This document shows positions 1-6,816 of a stretch of 17,084 nt of DNA, piece by piece. The notes below the pieces were generated by a model that worked only from the letters and a program-made list of their open reading frames with translations, ran no database searches and had not been told where the DNA came from. Numbering within the stretch: position 1 is the stretch's first letter; each line of letters starts with the position of its first letter. Location: assembly GCA_038254435.1 (NCBI GenBank), contig JBBSGD010000040.1, positions 1 through 17,084 of the forward strand. The letters are read 5' to 3'. The position numbers were made by a program, and so were the translations under genes. Source of the DNA: JBBSGD01 sp038254435 (lineage in GTDB: Bacteria > Actinomycetota > CADDZG01 > WHSQ01).

Positions 1-2
1 GC

Positions 3-101
3 AGACACACTGCGATCATCGAGGCGCGCGAGCGCGGCATGCAGGAAGCCAAGAAACGACGGAGGATGGAAGCCTGCGGAGGGGTCAGGGAGGCTCGATG
101 A
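3..101 (+). CDS. C-terminal fragment of an unrecognised protein (cut by window edge)
   Basis: An open frame enters from the left edge and ends at TGA 99-101. It gives 32 residues rich in Arg, Lys, Glu and Ala with an amphipathic helical look (AIIEARERGMQEAKKRRR). I do not recognise a family. It could be the basic helical tail of a larger protein, or a chance open frame in GC-rich DNA. There is no start in the window and no motif, so the call rests only on the open frame. Confidence 0.2.
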   Translation, partial: RHTAIIEARERGMQEAKKRRRMEACGGVREAR

Positions 102-128
102 CTGAGAGAATTTCGACGCGCTTTCCGG

Positions 129-326
129 TCAAAGGGTCTGGTGCAGCCCACCGGGATAACGGGCCGACCAGCGGAGACGCCGCAAGTGCAGGTCGATGCT
201 GCGTTCGGAGAGTCCCGACGCCTTGGCCTCAGATCTCGTCACCACCCCGTGCTGCCACGAGGCTCTGACCTCGATGAATGCGGTTACTCCCCGATTGTCG
301 ATGCGTACGCTCATGGTGCAACTCAA
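129..326 (-). pseudogene. Truncated AbiEi-type winged-helix N-terminal fragment
   Basis: The 65-residue product contains the pattern QHGVVTRSEAKASGLSERSI followed by a basic helix (HLRRLRW). This resembles the N-terminal winged-helix found in many actinobacterial proteins annotated as type IV antitoxin AbiEi-like or DUF559-linked. Those proteins normally continue with a short R/HRGVY segment and 200 or more further residues. Here the match stops near RYPGGLHQTL and a stop follows, and nothing recognisable continues leftward to base 1. I read it as a decayed remnant. The family assignment is by recalled pattern only. A short functional DNA-binding protein is possible but less likely. Confidence 0.4.
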
Positions 327-386
327 TCGGAGCCGGCCGCGCGCGTGGGTGGTCGGGACCGCCCGGCCTTCGCCTCGGAAGCCGTG

Positions 387-1322
387 CTAGTGCGGCGCGG
401 GGATGGCGCGGCCCAGGGCCCAAATGCAGTCGCTCAGCTCGGCCCCGGCGGGCACGGTCTCCCCCGGCCACACGAGAGCCCGTGCCACACTCGCCCCGGG
501 GCCCAGCGCCGCCCCGGTAAGTACCACGGCGCCGGGCTCGAGGTGTCCCCCCTCGATCCGCGCCCCCGGTCCCACGTAGGCGCGGCCCCCGGGCATCTCG
601 AGCATGACGCCGGGCGGTGCAAGCCGGGGGCCACGGCCCCCAAGCAGGTCAAGAGCCGCGGCGAGGTAGCGGCCCGGCATGCCGACGTCGGCGTGGTAGC
701 CGTCATGCTCATACAGGGCAAGTTCCCCGCGCTCCGCAAGCAGCGGCAGCAGGGCCTCACCGAGCCCCGCGGGCACCCGCTCGGGGAGCATCGCCATCGC
801 CCCCCGATCGAACACCGCGGCGCCGAGGAACTGTGCCCCGGGAGCCGCGGCTCGCTCGCGGCGGTCGACGAAACACACGGCCCGGCCTCCGGATACCTCG
901 AAGTCCGCACCGGCGGCGACGCGGGCCACGGCCACGGTGGCGAGCGCCCCGGCGCGCTCGTGCGCCGAGAGCAGCCGTCTTGCGTCGAGGTCCGTGACGA
1001 CGTCTGCATTACAGGTCACTACCCGATCGAGGCGCGCCCCGAAGGACCGCAGCGTCCCGGCAGTCCCAAGCACCTCGGGCCATTCCAGGAAGAGCTCTAG
1101 GCCCGGTGGGTTCGCGTAATGCTCGAGGGCCGGGCGCAGCTCGCCGGCGAGGTGGTGGGCGTTGATGGTCACGGGCGGCCCAAGTGCTCCGAGCGCCCTC
1201 AGCCCGAATGTCCCGAGCGGCACGTCGAGCAGCGGCAGAGCGGGTTTCGGAACCACGTCCGTCAGCGGCCTCAGACGCTCGCCGCGACCGGCTCCAAAGA
1301 GCAAGCACCCCATCGTTTTCAT
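387..1322 (-). CDS. NDP-sugar pyrophosphorylase-like nucleotidyltransferase
   Basis: The 311-residue protein is predicted to transfer a nucleotidyl group from an NTP to a sugar 1-phosphate, giving an NDP-sugar for glycan or envelope synthesis. The N-terminal Rossmann-like domain has the signature GAGRGERLRPLT (residues 10-21) followed by PKP (25-27), the GTAG loop (86-89) and the metal-binding Asp107 in CNADVVTDLD. From about residue 235 the Gly/Pro/Val-rich hexapeptide pattern (YVGPGARIEGG, LEPGAVVLTGAALGPGA) predicts a left-handed beta helix, as in GMP- and UDP-sugar pyrophosphorylases. The open frame extends upstream through tRNA-Tyr, so I place the start at ATG 1322, where family homology begins; ATG 1313 is an alternative. 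No clear Shine-Dalgarno site is visible. Nucleotide and sugar specificity (mannose, glucose or MurNAc type) cannot be read from the sequence. Confidence 0.85.
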   Translation of the reverse strand: MKTMGCLLFGAGRGERLRPLTDVVPKPALPLLDVPLGTFGLRALGALGPPVTINAHHLAGELRPALEHYANPPGLELFLEWPEVLGTAGTLRSFGARLDRVVTCNADVVTDLDARRLLSAHERAGALATVAVARVAAGADFEVSGGRAVCFVDRRERAAAPGAQFLGAAVFDRGAMAMLPERVPAGLGEALLPLLAERGELALYEHDGYHADVGMPGRYLAAALDLLGGRGPRLAPPGVMLEMPGGRAYVGPGARIEGGHLEPGAVVLTGAALGPGASVARALVWPGETVPAGAELSDCIWALGRAIPAPH

Positions 1323-1507
1323 CCCATGCACGCTAATCGCGCTCGACGCGGCGGGGGCCCTGCCCCTAACGGCGGCAGCGCGCGAGGATTTCGGAGGCGC
1401 GCCGTAGGACCCAGGGCGCAGCCACGATGGAGGGCTACGAGCCCGCTCGCCATGGGGTTTCTCGGCCGCTCCGGCACGTAGCCGGTAGCCCGCGCCGGCG
1501 GCTCCGT

Positions 1508-1513
1508 TATCCT
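1508..1513 (+). promoter_or_regulatory. Candidate -10 box of tRNA-Tyr
   Basis: TATCCT ends 14 nt before the tRNA. The same TATCCTTG octamer ends its hexamer 15 nt before tRNA-Thr (15850-15855). A shared hexamer at the same distance from two tRNAs supports a -10 role. No good -35 hexamer is seen at 16-18 nt upstream. Confidence 0.4.
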
Positions 1514-1527
1514 TGGGCCCGCCACAT

Positions 1528-1609
1528 GGCGGGATGCCCGAGCGGCCAAAGGGAGCGGCCTGTAAAGTCGCCGGCTCAGCCTTCGGAGGTTCGAATCCTC
1601 CTCCCGCCA
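1528..1609 (+). tRNA. tRNA-Tyr (GTA anticodon)
   Basis: This is an 82-nt class II tRNA. The acceptor stem GGCGGGA (1528-1534) pairs with TCCCGCC (1602-1608), with discriminator A1609. The anticodon stem GCGGC/GTCGC encloses loop CTGTAAA with anticodon GTA at 1562-1564. A variable arm (1572-1584) can form a short GGC/GCC stem. The T arm is GGAGG-TTCGAAT-CCTCC (1585-1601). The 3' CCA is not encoded. The large variable arm with GTA identifies bacterial tRNA-Tyr. Confidence 0.95.
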
Positions 1610-1916
1610 CCGATAGGGCCTTATTCGAACTCGGCCGAGAGAAAAGAGCCTCGAATGACTTGGGCGGTCGGAAGGGTCAGTCGAAGGGTTTGGAGACGGG
1701 CGGAAAAGTCGTGTAGAACCAATCTGAGCCGATGCTCGTCTATTAGGTGATGGTGAGGGTTGTAGCTGCAGACCCGAAGAGTGCTTTCGAATGCACCCCC
1801 GCTGGATTCAGTCCAGGTGCGTGCGCCTGCCCCGCGAGGCACTCCAGAACTCAGCGGCCTCGATCAGACGCGGGGGGTAATCTCACGGAGGTGTGTTGGA
1901 TCAGGAGCAGCAAACG
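1610..1916. other. Intergenic stretch with no recognised gene
   Basis: About 300 bases lie between tRNA-Tyr and the next gene. Short open frames on both strands show no recognisable motif and lack a convincing start. The stretch is less GC-rich than its surroundings. The right end must hold the promoter and ribosome-binding site of the gene starting at 1917 (AGGAG at 1903-1907). I found no tRNA-Tyr 3'-end duplicate that would mark an attachment site. Confidence 0.5.
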
Positions 1917-2591
1917 ATGAAACGCAGTTATCTCTTAGTGGCAGTTCTATCTGTCGTATCCGTTCTGTTGCCATTGCCCGCTGCAGCGAAGGGCCGGGAA
2001 CCGGTCAAAGTTGTAGTTCAAGGGCCGGGATTGATGGAGCCCCTGGTTATTCGAGGCAACATGGGAGGCTCGCCGGCAAGCCGCTATTGGGCCGTCGCCT
2101 CAGTGATGTTCGGATCCTCCCTCAATCCATCGGTGACGTCACCACCAACTCGCGTCGACCGTGGCCCTCGTTACCGGGTGGCATACGTGGATCCCTGTTG
2201 CGGGTACCGAGTGCGTCAGTACTTGTACCCCTATGCAGGCGGGGGGCCTCGCACTTACACGCCAGCCGGACAGGGCAAGGCAATGTTCCAGATGAACATG
2301 AACGATTACTTAGGCGGAGGTGCGAGTCTTTACGGGTGGCACCAGGTGGCGCCAACACTACGCGCCGGCCGATCTTTCTACGGGTGGCATGGGATCGCCA
2401 CGACCTTTCTCCACCTCTCCCTCGCACCATGGTCATCTGGACGACGCTCTCAACCCGGGGTTGGACTCAACACCGCGACACACGCTGGCGCACCGGCGTG
2501 GGCTTGGATCACCGGCGCCCTTGGTTTCCTGGTCACCCTCCTGGGATTAGCTTCGCTAGCACGTCGCAATCGGTCGATAAGTCGGGCCTGA
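1917..2591 (+). CDS. Exported protein with C-terminal membrane anchor, function unknown
   Basis: The 224-residue product starts at ATG 1917, chosen because AGGAG lies 9 nt upstream and a textbook signal peptide follows. That peptide is Lys-Arg, then a hydrophobic core, then PAAA with likely cleavage after residue 24. GTG 1893 and TTG 1896 are possible earlier starts. The body contains a GPRYRVAY segment, an adjacent cysteine pair (C94-C95), QYLYPYAGGGPRTYTPAGQ (about 101-119) and two YGWH tetrapeptides (139-142 and 155-158). The end has a hydrophobic helix (about 193-214) followed by Arg-Arg-rich residues. This arrangement predicts a surface protein held by a C-terminal anchor, with the bulk outside. 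The GPRY...LYPYA...TYTPAGQ pattern recalls uncharacterised secreted actinobacterial proteins, but I cannot name a family. It runs in the same direction as the lipoprotein gene at 2858. Confidence 0.7.
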   Translation: MKRSYLLVAVLSVVSVLLPLPAAAKGREPVKVVVQGPGLMEPLVIRGNMGGSPASRYWAVASVMFGSSLNPSVTSPPTRVDRGPRYRVAYVDPCCGYRVRQYLYPYAGGGPRTYTPAGQGKAMFQMNMNDYLGGGASLYGWHQVAPTLRAGRSFYGWHGIATTFLHLSLAPWSSGRRSQPGVGLNTATHAGAPAWAWITGALGFLVTLLGLASLARRNRSISRA

Positions 2592-2701
2592 AACGCCAGG
2601 CGTGCGAGCTGGCAGGCTGGAGTCCCTCGCTCGGCCCGGCACCCGCTGGGCGATTGGCAAGGTTCCCCCTTCAAGGCCTTACCGGCCGAGCGTGGTAAGT
2701 G

Positions 2702-2739
2702 GCCCCATAGCCTCGGTTAACCCAGCCGAGACGTGGGGC
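2702..2739 (+). terminator. Two-part GC-rich hairpin, probable terminator
   Basis: GCCCCA (2702-2707) pairs perfectly with TGGGGC (2734-2739). Inside it CTCGGTT (2712-2718) pairs with AGCCGAG (2724-2730), with one G-T pair, around a 5-nt loop AACCC. The two stems are separated by a small asymmetric internal loop. There is no T-run, as is common for actinobacterial hairpin terminators. It lies 110 nt after the stop at 2591 and before the lipoprotein gene. Confidence 0.5.
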
Positions 2740-2857
2740 AGGGAATCCAGTAGTCGCCGCATTTCACATCTGTTTGAATAACGTCCGATCCGCTCCACCT
2801 CGAATGGCCCGACGCTGTCGGGAACATTTCAGCGGATCCGGGGCCTCTAAGACTGTG

Positions 2858-3265
2858 ATGAAACGATTGGCAGCTCTCGTCATGGTGAGCGCGCTCCTGT
2901 TCGGCGCGTGTGGAGACGGCTCTTCGCCACGCGACGGAGACTTGACCTCCGCCGAGGAGGGTGGTCCGTCGGGGGTCAACGGCATAGTGCGGGCGGGCCC
3001 GGTGTGTCCGGTGGAGCGGCCCGGGCAGCCGTGCGCACCGCGCGGCGTGCCGACGATCGTGTCCGTCCTGGATGCCTCTTCGGGCAAGCTGGTGACTAGG
3101 ACAACTTCGGATCGCGTCGGGCACTTTCGTGTGCGGGTCGACCCGGGACGTTATGTCCTCAAGGCGTCGCCCAGCGGCTTCCGCGTGAGCCTACCTGTCA
3201 CGGTCACCGTGCACCCCGGCAAGTTCGCGCATGCGGCTCTCTCGCTCGACACGGGTATTCGCTAG
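2858..3265 (+). CDS. Lipoprotein with carboxypeptidase-regulatory-like beta-sandwich domain
   Basis: The 135-residue product has a short signal peptide (MKRLAALVMVSALLFGAC) ending in a lipobox-like LFGAC. C18 would be lipidated and would hold the protein on the outer face of the membrane. After a Ser/Gly/Asp-rich linker comes one domain (about 39-135). It has the pattern VNGIVRAGPVCPVERPGQPC, then RTTSDRVGHFRVRVDPGRYV, then PVTVTVHPGKFAHAALSLDTGIR. This matches the small transthyretin/CarboxypepD_reg-like fold common in exported actinobacterial proteins; the C50-C59 pair may form a disulfide. No enzyme motif is present, so a binding or structural role is inferred. I chose ATG 2858 because the signal peptide begins there; GTG 2855 is adjacent, and no strong Shine-Dalgarno site is visible. 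Confidence 0.75.
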   Translation: MKRLAALVMVSALLFGACGDGSSPRDGDLTSAEEGGPSGVNGIVRAGPVCPVERPGQPCAPRGVPTIVSVLDASSGKLVTRTTSDRVGHFRVRVDPGRYVLKASPSGFRVSLPVTVTVHPGKFAHAALSLDTGIR

Positions 3266-3321
3266 ACGCCGGCCCGGCGCGCCGTCTTCCCTCTCCGGCG
3301 GCCCGCGTAGTGTTGCAGGCG

Positions 3322-4731
3322 ATGCCAGCAGTGCCGCACACCTCGATCAAGACCGACGCCGACTACCGGCGCGTGAGCTTGTGGCTCGAGGGCGTGCCGG
3401 AATCACTCGATCCTCGGCCTTCGCTCCCGGGCAGTGCCGACGCCGACGTCGTCATCATCGGCGCGGGCTTCACGGGTCTGTGGACCGCCTACTACCTTCT
3501 GACCGCACGCCCGCAAACGAAGGTAATGGTGCTAGAGGCCGAGATCGCCGGCTTCGGGGCATCGGGCCGCAACGGGGGCTGGTGCTCGGCGCTGTTCGCC
3601 GCGAGTAAGGACAAGGTCGCGCGCACGTCCTCACGCGACGGTGCCATAGAGCTGCAGCGGGCCATGTTTGCAACAGTCGACGAGATCGGCCGCGTGATCG
3701 AGGACGAGGGCATCGACGCGCCCTTCACCAAGGGCGGAACGCTTACGTTCTCGACGGCTCCCTCGCATGTCCCGCGCATCATCGCGGAGCTGGAGGAGGA
3801 GCGCCGCTGGGGCTTCACGCACGAGGACTTTGCGTGGCTAGATGCGACCGAGGCCGCGCGGCGAGTACGAGTTCACGGTGGGCGCGGCGCTCTCTACACG
3901 CCGCACTGCGCAGCGATCGACCCGGCCCGGCTGGCGCGCGGCCTGGCACAGGTGGTCGAGAGAAAGGGTGGTCAGATCTTCGAGCACACGCGAGTGACCG
4001 CGATCGAGGACGGGCGCGTGTGCACCGACAACGGCGAGGTGCGCGCGCCAGCGGTCGTGCGCGCTACCGAAGGCTACACGCCCCTCCTGCCCGGTTACGC
4101 GCGCGACATCGTTCCCATCTACTCGCTCATGATCGCGACCGAACCGCTCCCAAGCGAGGTGTGGAATGAGATCGGATGGAACGGCAGGGAGACGTTGACT
4201 GACGGACGCAATCTGTTGATTTATGCGCAGCGCACGGCCGACGACCGCATTGCACTAGGGGGCCGGGGCGCGCCCTATCATTTCGGTTCGCGAGTGGCCG
4301 ATGAGTTCGATAAGGAGCCCGGCGTCTTCGCAGAGCTCGAGCGTGTCCTCAAGACCTTATGGCCGCAGACTCAGAGCGCGCGGATAACGCATAGCTGGGG
4401 GGGCTGCCTCGGCGTGCCGCGCGACTGGTACAGCTCGGTTGGTTACGACGCTCAGAGCGGACGTGGATGGGCAGGAGGCTACGTAGGTGACGGCGTCGCG
4501 ACGACGAATCTCGCAGGACGCACGCTGGCCGATCTCATCACCGGTGTCGAGTCTCGCATCACGCGCCTTCCGTGGGTCAACCACCGGTCGCGGCGCTGGG
4601 AGCCTGAACCCCTGCGCTGGGCAGGCATCAATCTCGGACTCAAGCTGTCGCACTCGGCGGACATGGCGGAGGCGCGTACCGGCTTGCCGTCGCGGCGCGC
4701 TCACATGCTGTCGTGGCTCACTGGGGGCTGA
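3322..4731 (+). CDS. FAD-dependent oxidoreductase of the DAO family
   Basis: The 469-residue flavoprotein is predicted to oxidise an amine or amino acid with FAD as cofactor, in the cytoplasm. The N-terminal dinucleotide-binding fold is VVIIGAGFTG (about 43-52), with acidic E72 at the end of the second strand (VMVLEAE). It is followed by GFGASGRNGGWCSALF (about 78-92), a motif typical of the branch containing gamma-glutamylputrescine oxidoreductase-like proteins. The C-terminal part (WGGCLGVPRDW, then GYVGDGVATTNLAGRTLADL) closes the FAD site as in DAO enzymes. Length fits the family. ATG 3322 is preferred; GTG 3310 in frame would add four residues, and neither has a good Shine-Dalgarno site. 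The substrate is unknown. An agmatinase lies 5 kb away on the other strand, which is only a weak hint at polyamine use. Confidence 0.85.
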   Translation: MPAVPHTSIKTDADYRRVSLWLEGVPESLDPRPSLPGSADADVVIIGAGFTGLWTAYYLLTARPQTKVMVLEAEIAGFGASGRNGGWCSALFAASKDKVARTSSRDGAIELQRAMFATVDEIGRVIEDEGIDAPFTKGGTLTFSTAPSHVPRIIAELEEERRWGFTHEDFAWLDATEAARRVRVHGGRGALYTPHCAAIDPARLARGLAQVVERKGGQIFEHTRVTAIEDGRVCTDNGEVRAPAVVRATEGYTPLLPGYARDIVPIYSLMIATEPLPSEVWNEIGWNGRETLTDGRNLLIYAQRTADDRIALGGRGAPYHFGSRVADEFDKEPGVFAELERVLKTLWPQTQSARITHSWGGCLGVPRDWYSSVGYDAQSGRGWAGGYVGDGVATTNLAGRTLADLITGVESRITRLPWVNHRSRRWEPEPLRWAGINLGLKLSHSADMAEARTGLPSRRAHMLSWLTGG

Positions 4732-4794
4732 GTGGGTGCGAGCTTCCTCACAAGTCCTTCCCCACCAAACCTCCGAACGATTTCCTCGCGTAAG

Positions 4795-6168
4795 CTAGTG
4801 GATCACCGGCAATCCATGCTGCTCGGCGGCCGTCCAGTCGTCGTCGACGAGCACGATCCCTTCCTTGCCGGCGCGATCGAGCAGCGACGCGGCGATGGAA
4901 GCGCGGAAGCCGGTCGCGCAATGCACCCATGTTTCCGCGTTTGGAAGCTCGCCGGCGCGCGCTTCGAGCTCGGGAAGCGGAATGTGCAGAGCGCCGTCGA
5001 TGTGCCCGTCGTCCCACTCGTCATCTCGTCTGACATCGAGAATGATGAGGCCGGCGCGCGCTTGCTGCTTCGCAAGTGTTGCGAAATCGACGACCTCGTA
5101 TGAGTGCCGCTCGCCCGGTGCAGCATATGTGTCGATGCCTCCGGTGGCGCGGCCTGCCGGCCGGTCGATGCCGATGCGAGCGATCTCGCGCTGCATGTCC
5201 TCTACCTCGTGCCTCGTGTCGCCGACGAGAGTCACCGGCGCGCCCCACGGGATTAGCCATCCGAGATAGGTGGCGAACGAATCGCCGGACTCGATTGCGA
5301 TTGTGCCGCAGAGGTGCTCGCGCGCAAAAGCACTTCGCGGGCGCAGATCAACAACCCACCCACCCGCGTCGATGTGGCGCTTGATCTCGGTTGCGTCCAC
5401 TTCGCCGGGCGGTGACAGATCTACCGGAGAAGGCCCGCCCCGGTTTAGCGCACCCATGTGCAGGTAGTAGCGCGGGTAGGCCGTGAGGCCCGACATGAGC
5501 TGCGCCACGAACTCGTCTTCGTCTTGCGTAGTCAGCGCAATGTTTCGGTTCCGCTCGTCGCCGACGGTGCCGTCGTGCGCGCTTGCAGATTTCGCAGACG
5601 AGCAGAAGCTGCCAAAGCCGTGCGTAGGGTAGACGCCGATGTGTGGCGCGAGCTCGTTGGCGAGCCTGCGGGCGGATTGCCACTGCGCGCGTGTGAGCTG
5701 CTCTGTGAGCTCGTCGCCGAGAAGATCCGTGCGCCCTACCGTCCCGAACAACAGAGAACCACCGGTGAACACCGCTTCGGCCCCGTTGCCTGCGTCGAGC
5801 AGATAGGCAAGGTGGTTCTGCGTGTGCCCCGGCGTGGCGATGACGGTCACCTCCAGAGCTCCCGCGCCAACGCGCTCTCCGTCTTTCACCGCGCGGTGCT
5901 CAAAGGCGAGCTCATCCGCGGCCGACATGACGTATTCGGCCCCCGCTTCGCGTGCAAGCTGCAATCCTCCTGTGACGTAGTCGTTGTGCACGTGCGTTTC
6001 CAGCACGTGAGCGATTGCGACGTCTGCTGCGTCGGCGATTGCAAGCACGCGGTCGATGTCGCGCTGCGGGTCGATGACGATTGCATTGCTGCCGTCGCTT
6101 ACGAGGTAGCTGCGGTCACCCAGTCCGGGGGTCTCGATGGTTACGATGTGAGCGCTCATAACCAGCAT
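4795..6168 (-). CDS. MBL-fold/double-rhodanese protein, persulfide dioxygenase-like
   Basis: The 457-residue protein has three modules. Residues 7-200 are a metallo-beta-lactamase hydrolase domain with THVHNDYVTGG (H59, H61, D63), TPGH (H115) and PTHGFGSFCS (H183). Residues about 255-335 are a first rhodanese repeat with Asp317 where the catalytic Cys would be, so it is probably inactive. Residues about 355-457 are a second rhodanese with active-site loop HCATGFR (C417). This layout matches ETHE1/glyoxalase II-related proteins that oxidise persulfides and pass sulfane sulfur to rhodanese. The usual FTGD motif reads FTGG (G137), so the Asp iron ligand of classical persulfide dioxygenases is missing. 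I recall this variant in actinobacterial relatives. The start could instead be ATG 6159. The gene converges on the FAD oxidoreductase 63 bp away. Confidence 0.8.
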   Translation of the reverse strand: MLVMSAHIVTIETPGLGDRSYLVSDGSNAIVIDPQRDIDRVLAIADAADVAIAHVLETHVHNDYVTGGLQLAREAGAEYVMSAADELAFEHRAVKDGERVGAGALEVTVIATPGHTQNHLAYLLDAGNGAEAVFTGGSLLFGTVGRTDLLGDELTEQLTRAQWQSARRLANELAPHIGVYPTHGFGSFCSSAKSASAHDGTVGDERNRNIALTTQDEDEFVAQLMSGLTAYPRYYLHMGALNRGGPSPVDLSPPGEVDATEIKRHIDAGGWVVDLRPRSAFAREHLCGTIAIESGDSFATYLGWLIPWGAPVTLVGDTRHEVEDMQREIARIGIDRPAGRATGGIDTYAAPGERHSYEVVDFATLAKQQARAGLIILDVRRDDEWDDGHIDGALHIPLPELEARAGELPNAETWVHCATGFRASIAASLLDRAGKEGIVLVDDDWTAAEQHGLPVIH

Positions 6169-6195
6169 TATCCCGTGTCGTCGGCCGCGGCGCGT

Positions 6196-6223
6196 GGAGG
6201 CTCCAGGCCGGAGGCTCCAGGCC
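6196..6223. repeat. Two tandem 14-bp units, internally palindromic
   Basis: GGAGGCTCCAGGCC occurs twice head to tail (6196-6209 and 6210-6223). Each unit contains the palindrome GGAG-G-CTCC. They sit in the 72-bp gap between the SCP2 gene and the downstream MBL/rhodanese gene, both on the minus strand. They may form small hairpins that limit read-through, or be a simple duplication. Confidence 0.7.
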
Positions 6224-6240
6224 AGCTCCCGGTGCCTGGA

Positions 6241-6627
6241 TCAGTACTCGCAGTCGATCCCAGAAACCGCTTTGGGCATGGTGCCGATGACGCTCTGCAG
6301 CTGCATGAGCTTCATCATGTTCCCGGAGATCTTGACCTGGCCCTGCATGAAGGCGTTCTGCGCATTGAGCTCGCCCTTGTCGATCGCGGCTGCTGTGTCG
6401 TAGTTCTGGGTGATGGTCGCCTCCGCGTCCTCGAGCGCACCGAGGGCAACCTGCGCTTTGCCGTCATCGAGGTCGAAGTAGTACCTCACCTCGCCGCCGG
6501 GGGCCTCAGTAACCACCTGCTGCAGCTTGGCCGATTTGCCGGCCGCCGCCTTCTGGAAGTCCTCGGACGAGTTGAGAGCCTCGGTGACGCTCGCCGCCCA
6601 GTCCTCGCTGAGGTATTTCACGCCCAC
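6241..6627 (-). CDS. SCP2 sterol-carrier domain protein
   Basis: The 128-residue product is a single small lipid-binding domain of the SCP-2 family. It shows the expected pattern: an N-terminal helix region (LSEDWAASVTEALNSSEDFQ), central strands (VRYYFDLDDGKAQVALG), ATITQNYDTAAAIDKGELN, then AFMQGQVKISGNMMKLMQLQ. The segment FMQGQVKISGN is characteristic of bacterial stand-alone SCP2 proteins. These cytoplasmic proteins are thought to bind fatty acyl or other lipidic ligands; the ligand here is unknown. The start is GTG 6627, supported by AAGGAT (6634-6639) 6 nt upstream. It is divergent from the acetyltransferase gene at 6817 and upstream, on the same strand, of the MBL/rhodanese gene. Confidence 0.85.
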   Translation of the reverse strand: MGVKYLSEDWAASVTEALNSSEDFQKAAAGKSAKLQQVVTEAPGGEVRYYFDLDDGKAQVALGALEDAEATITQNYDTAAAIDKGELNAQNAFMQGQVKISGNMMKLMQLQSVIGTMPKAVSGIDCEY

Positions 6628-6816
6628 AGCCGTATCCTTTCCTTTGGTGGATTGCGTTCACTCTGGCAATAATCCATGAATCAGATGAACGCATTATGTA
6701 CCGTCTGTTCCGGAGGCAATTCGCCGTGAGCGCGTCGGTCCTCGCCCAATCCCGGCGACCATGCAGCAAGCAGGGTAAGGAGCCTGCGACAAGTCGCCCA
6801 CGACAAGGAGTGTCCC

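Noticed and set aside
141..1100. 319-codon open frame on + opposite the nucleotidyltransferase
   Set aside because: The minus strand carries the full nucleotidyltransferase signature; the plus frame is low-complexity.
1323..1610. Upstream extension of the nucleotidyltransferase frame to 407 codons
   Set aside because: It would run antisense through tRNA-Tyr and adds only low-complexity residues before the conserved N-terminus.
1610..1916. Attachment site or integrase next to tRNA-Tyr
   Set aside because: I found no repeat of the tRNA 3' end elsewhere in the window and no recombinase gene.
1781..2698. 305-codon open frame on + overlapping the exported protein at 1917 in another frame
   Set aside because: The competing frame has a clear signal peptide, a Shine-Dalgarno site and a C-terminal anchor; this one has none of these.
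5458..6672. 404-codon open frame on + opposite the MBL/rhodanese and SCP2 genes
   Set aside because: It is antisense to two well-supported genes and has no recognisable domain.
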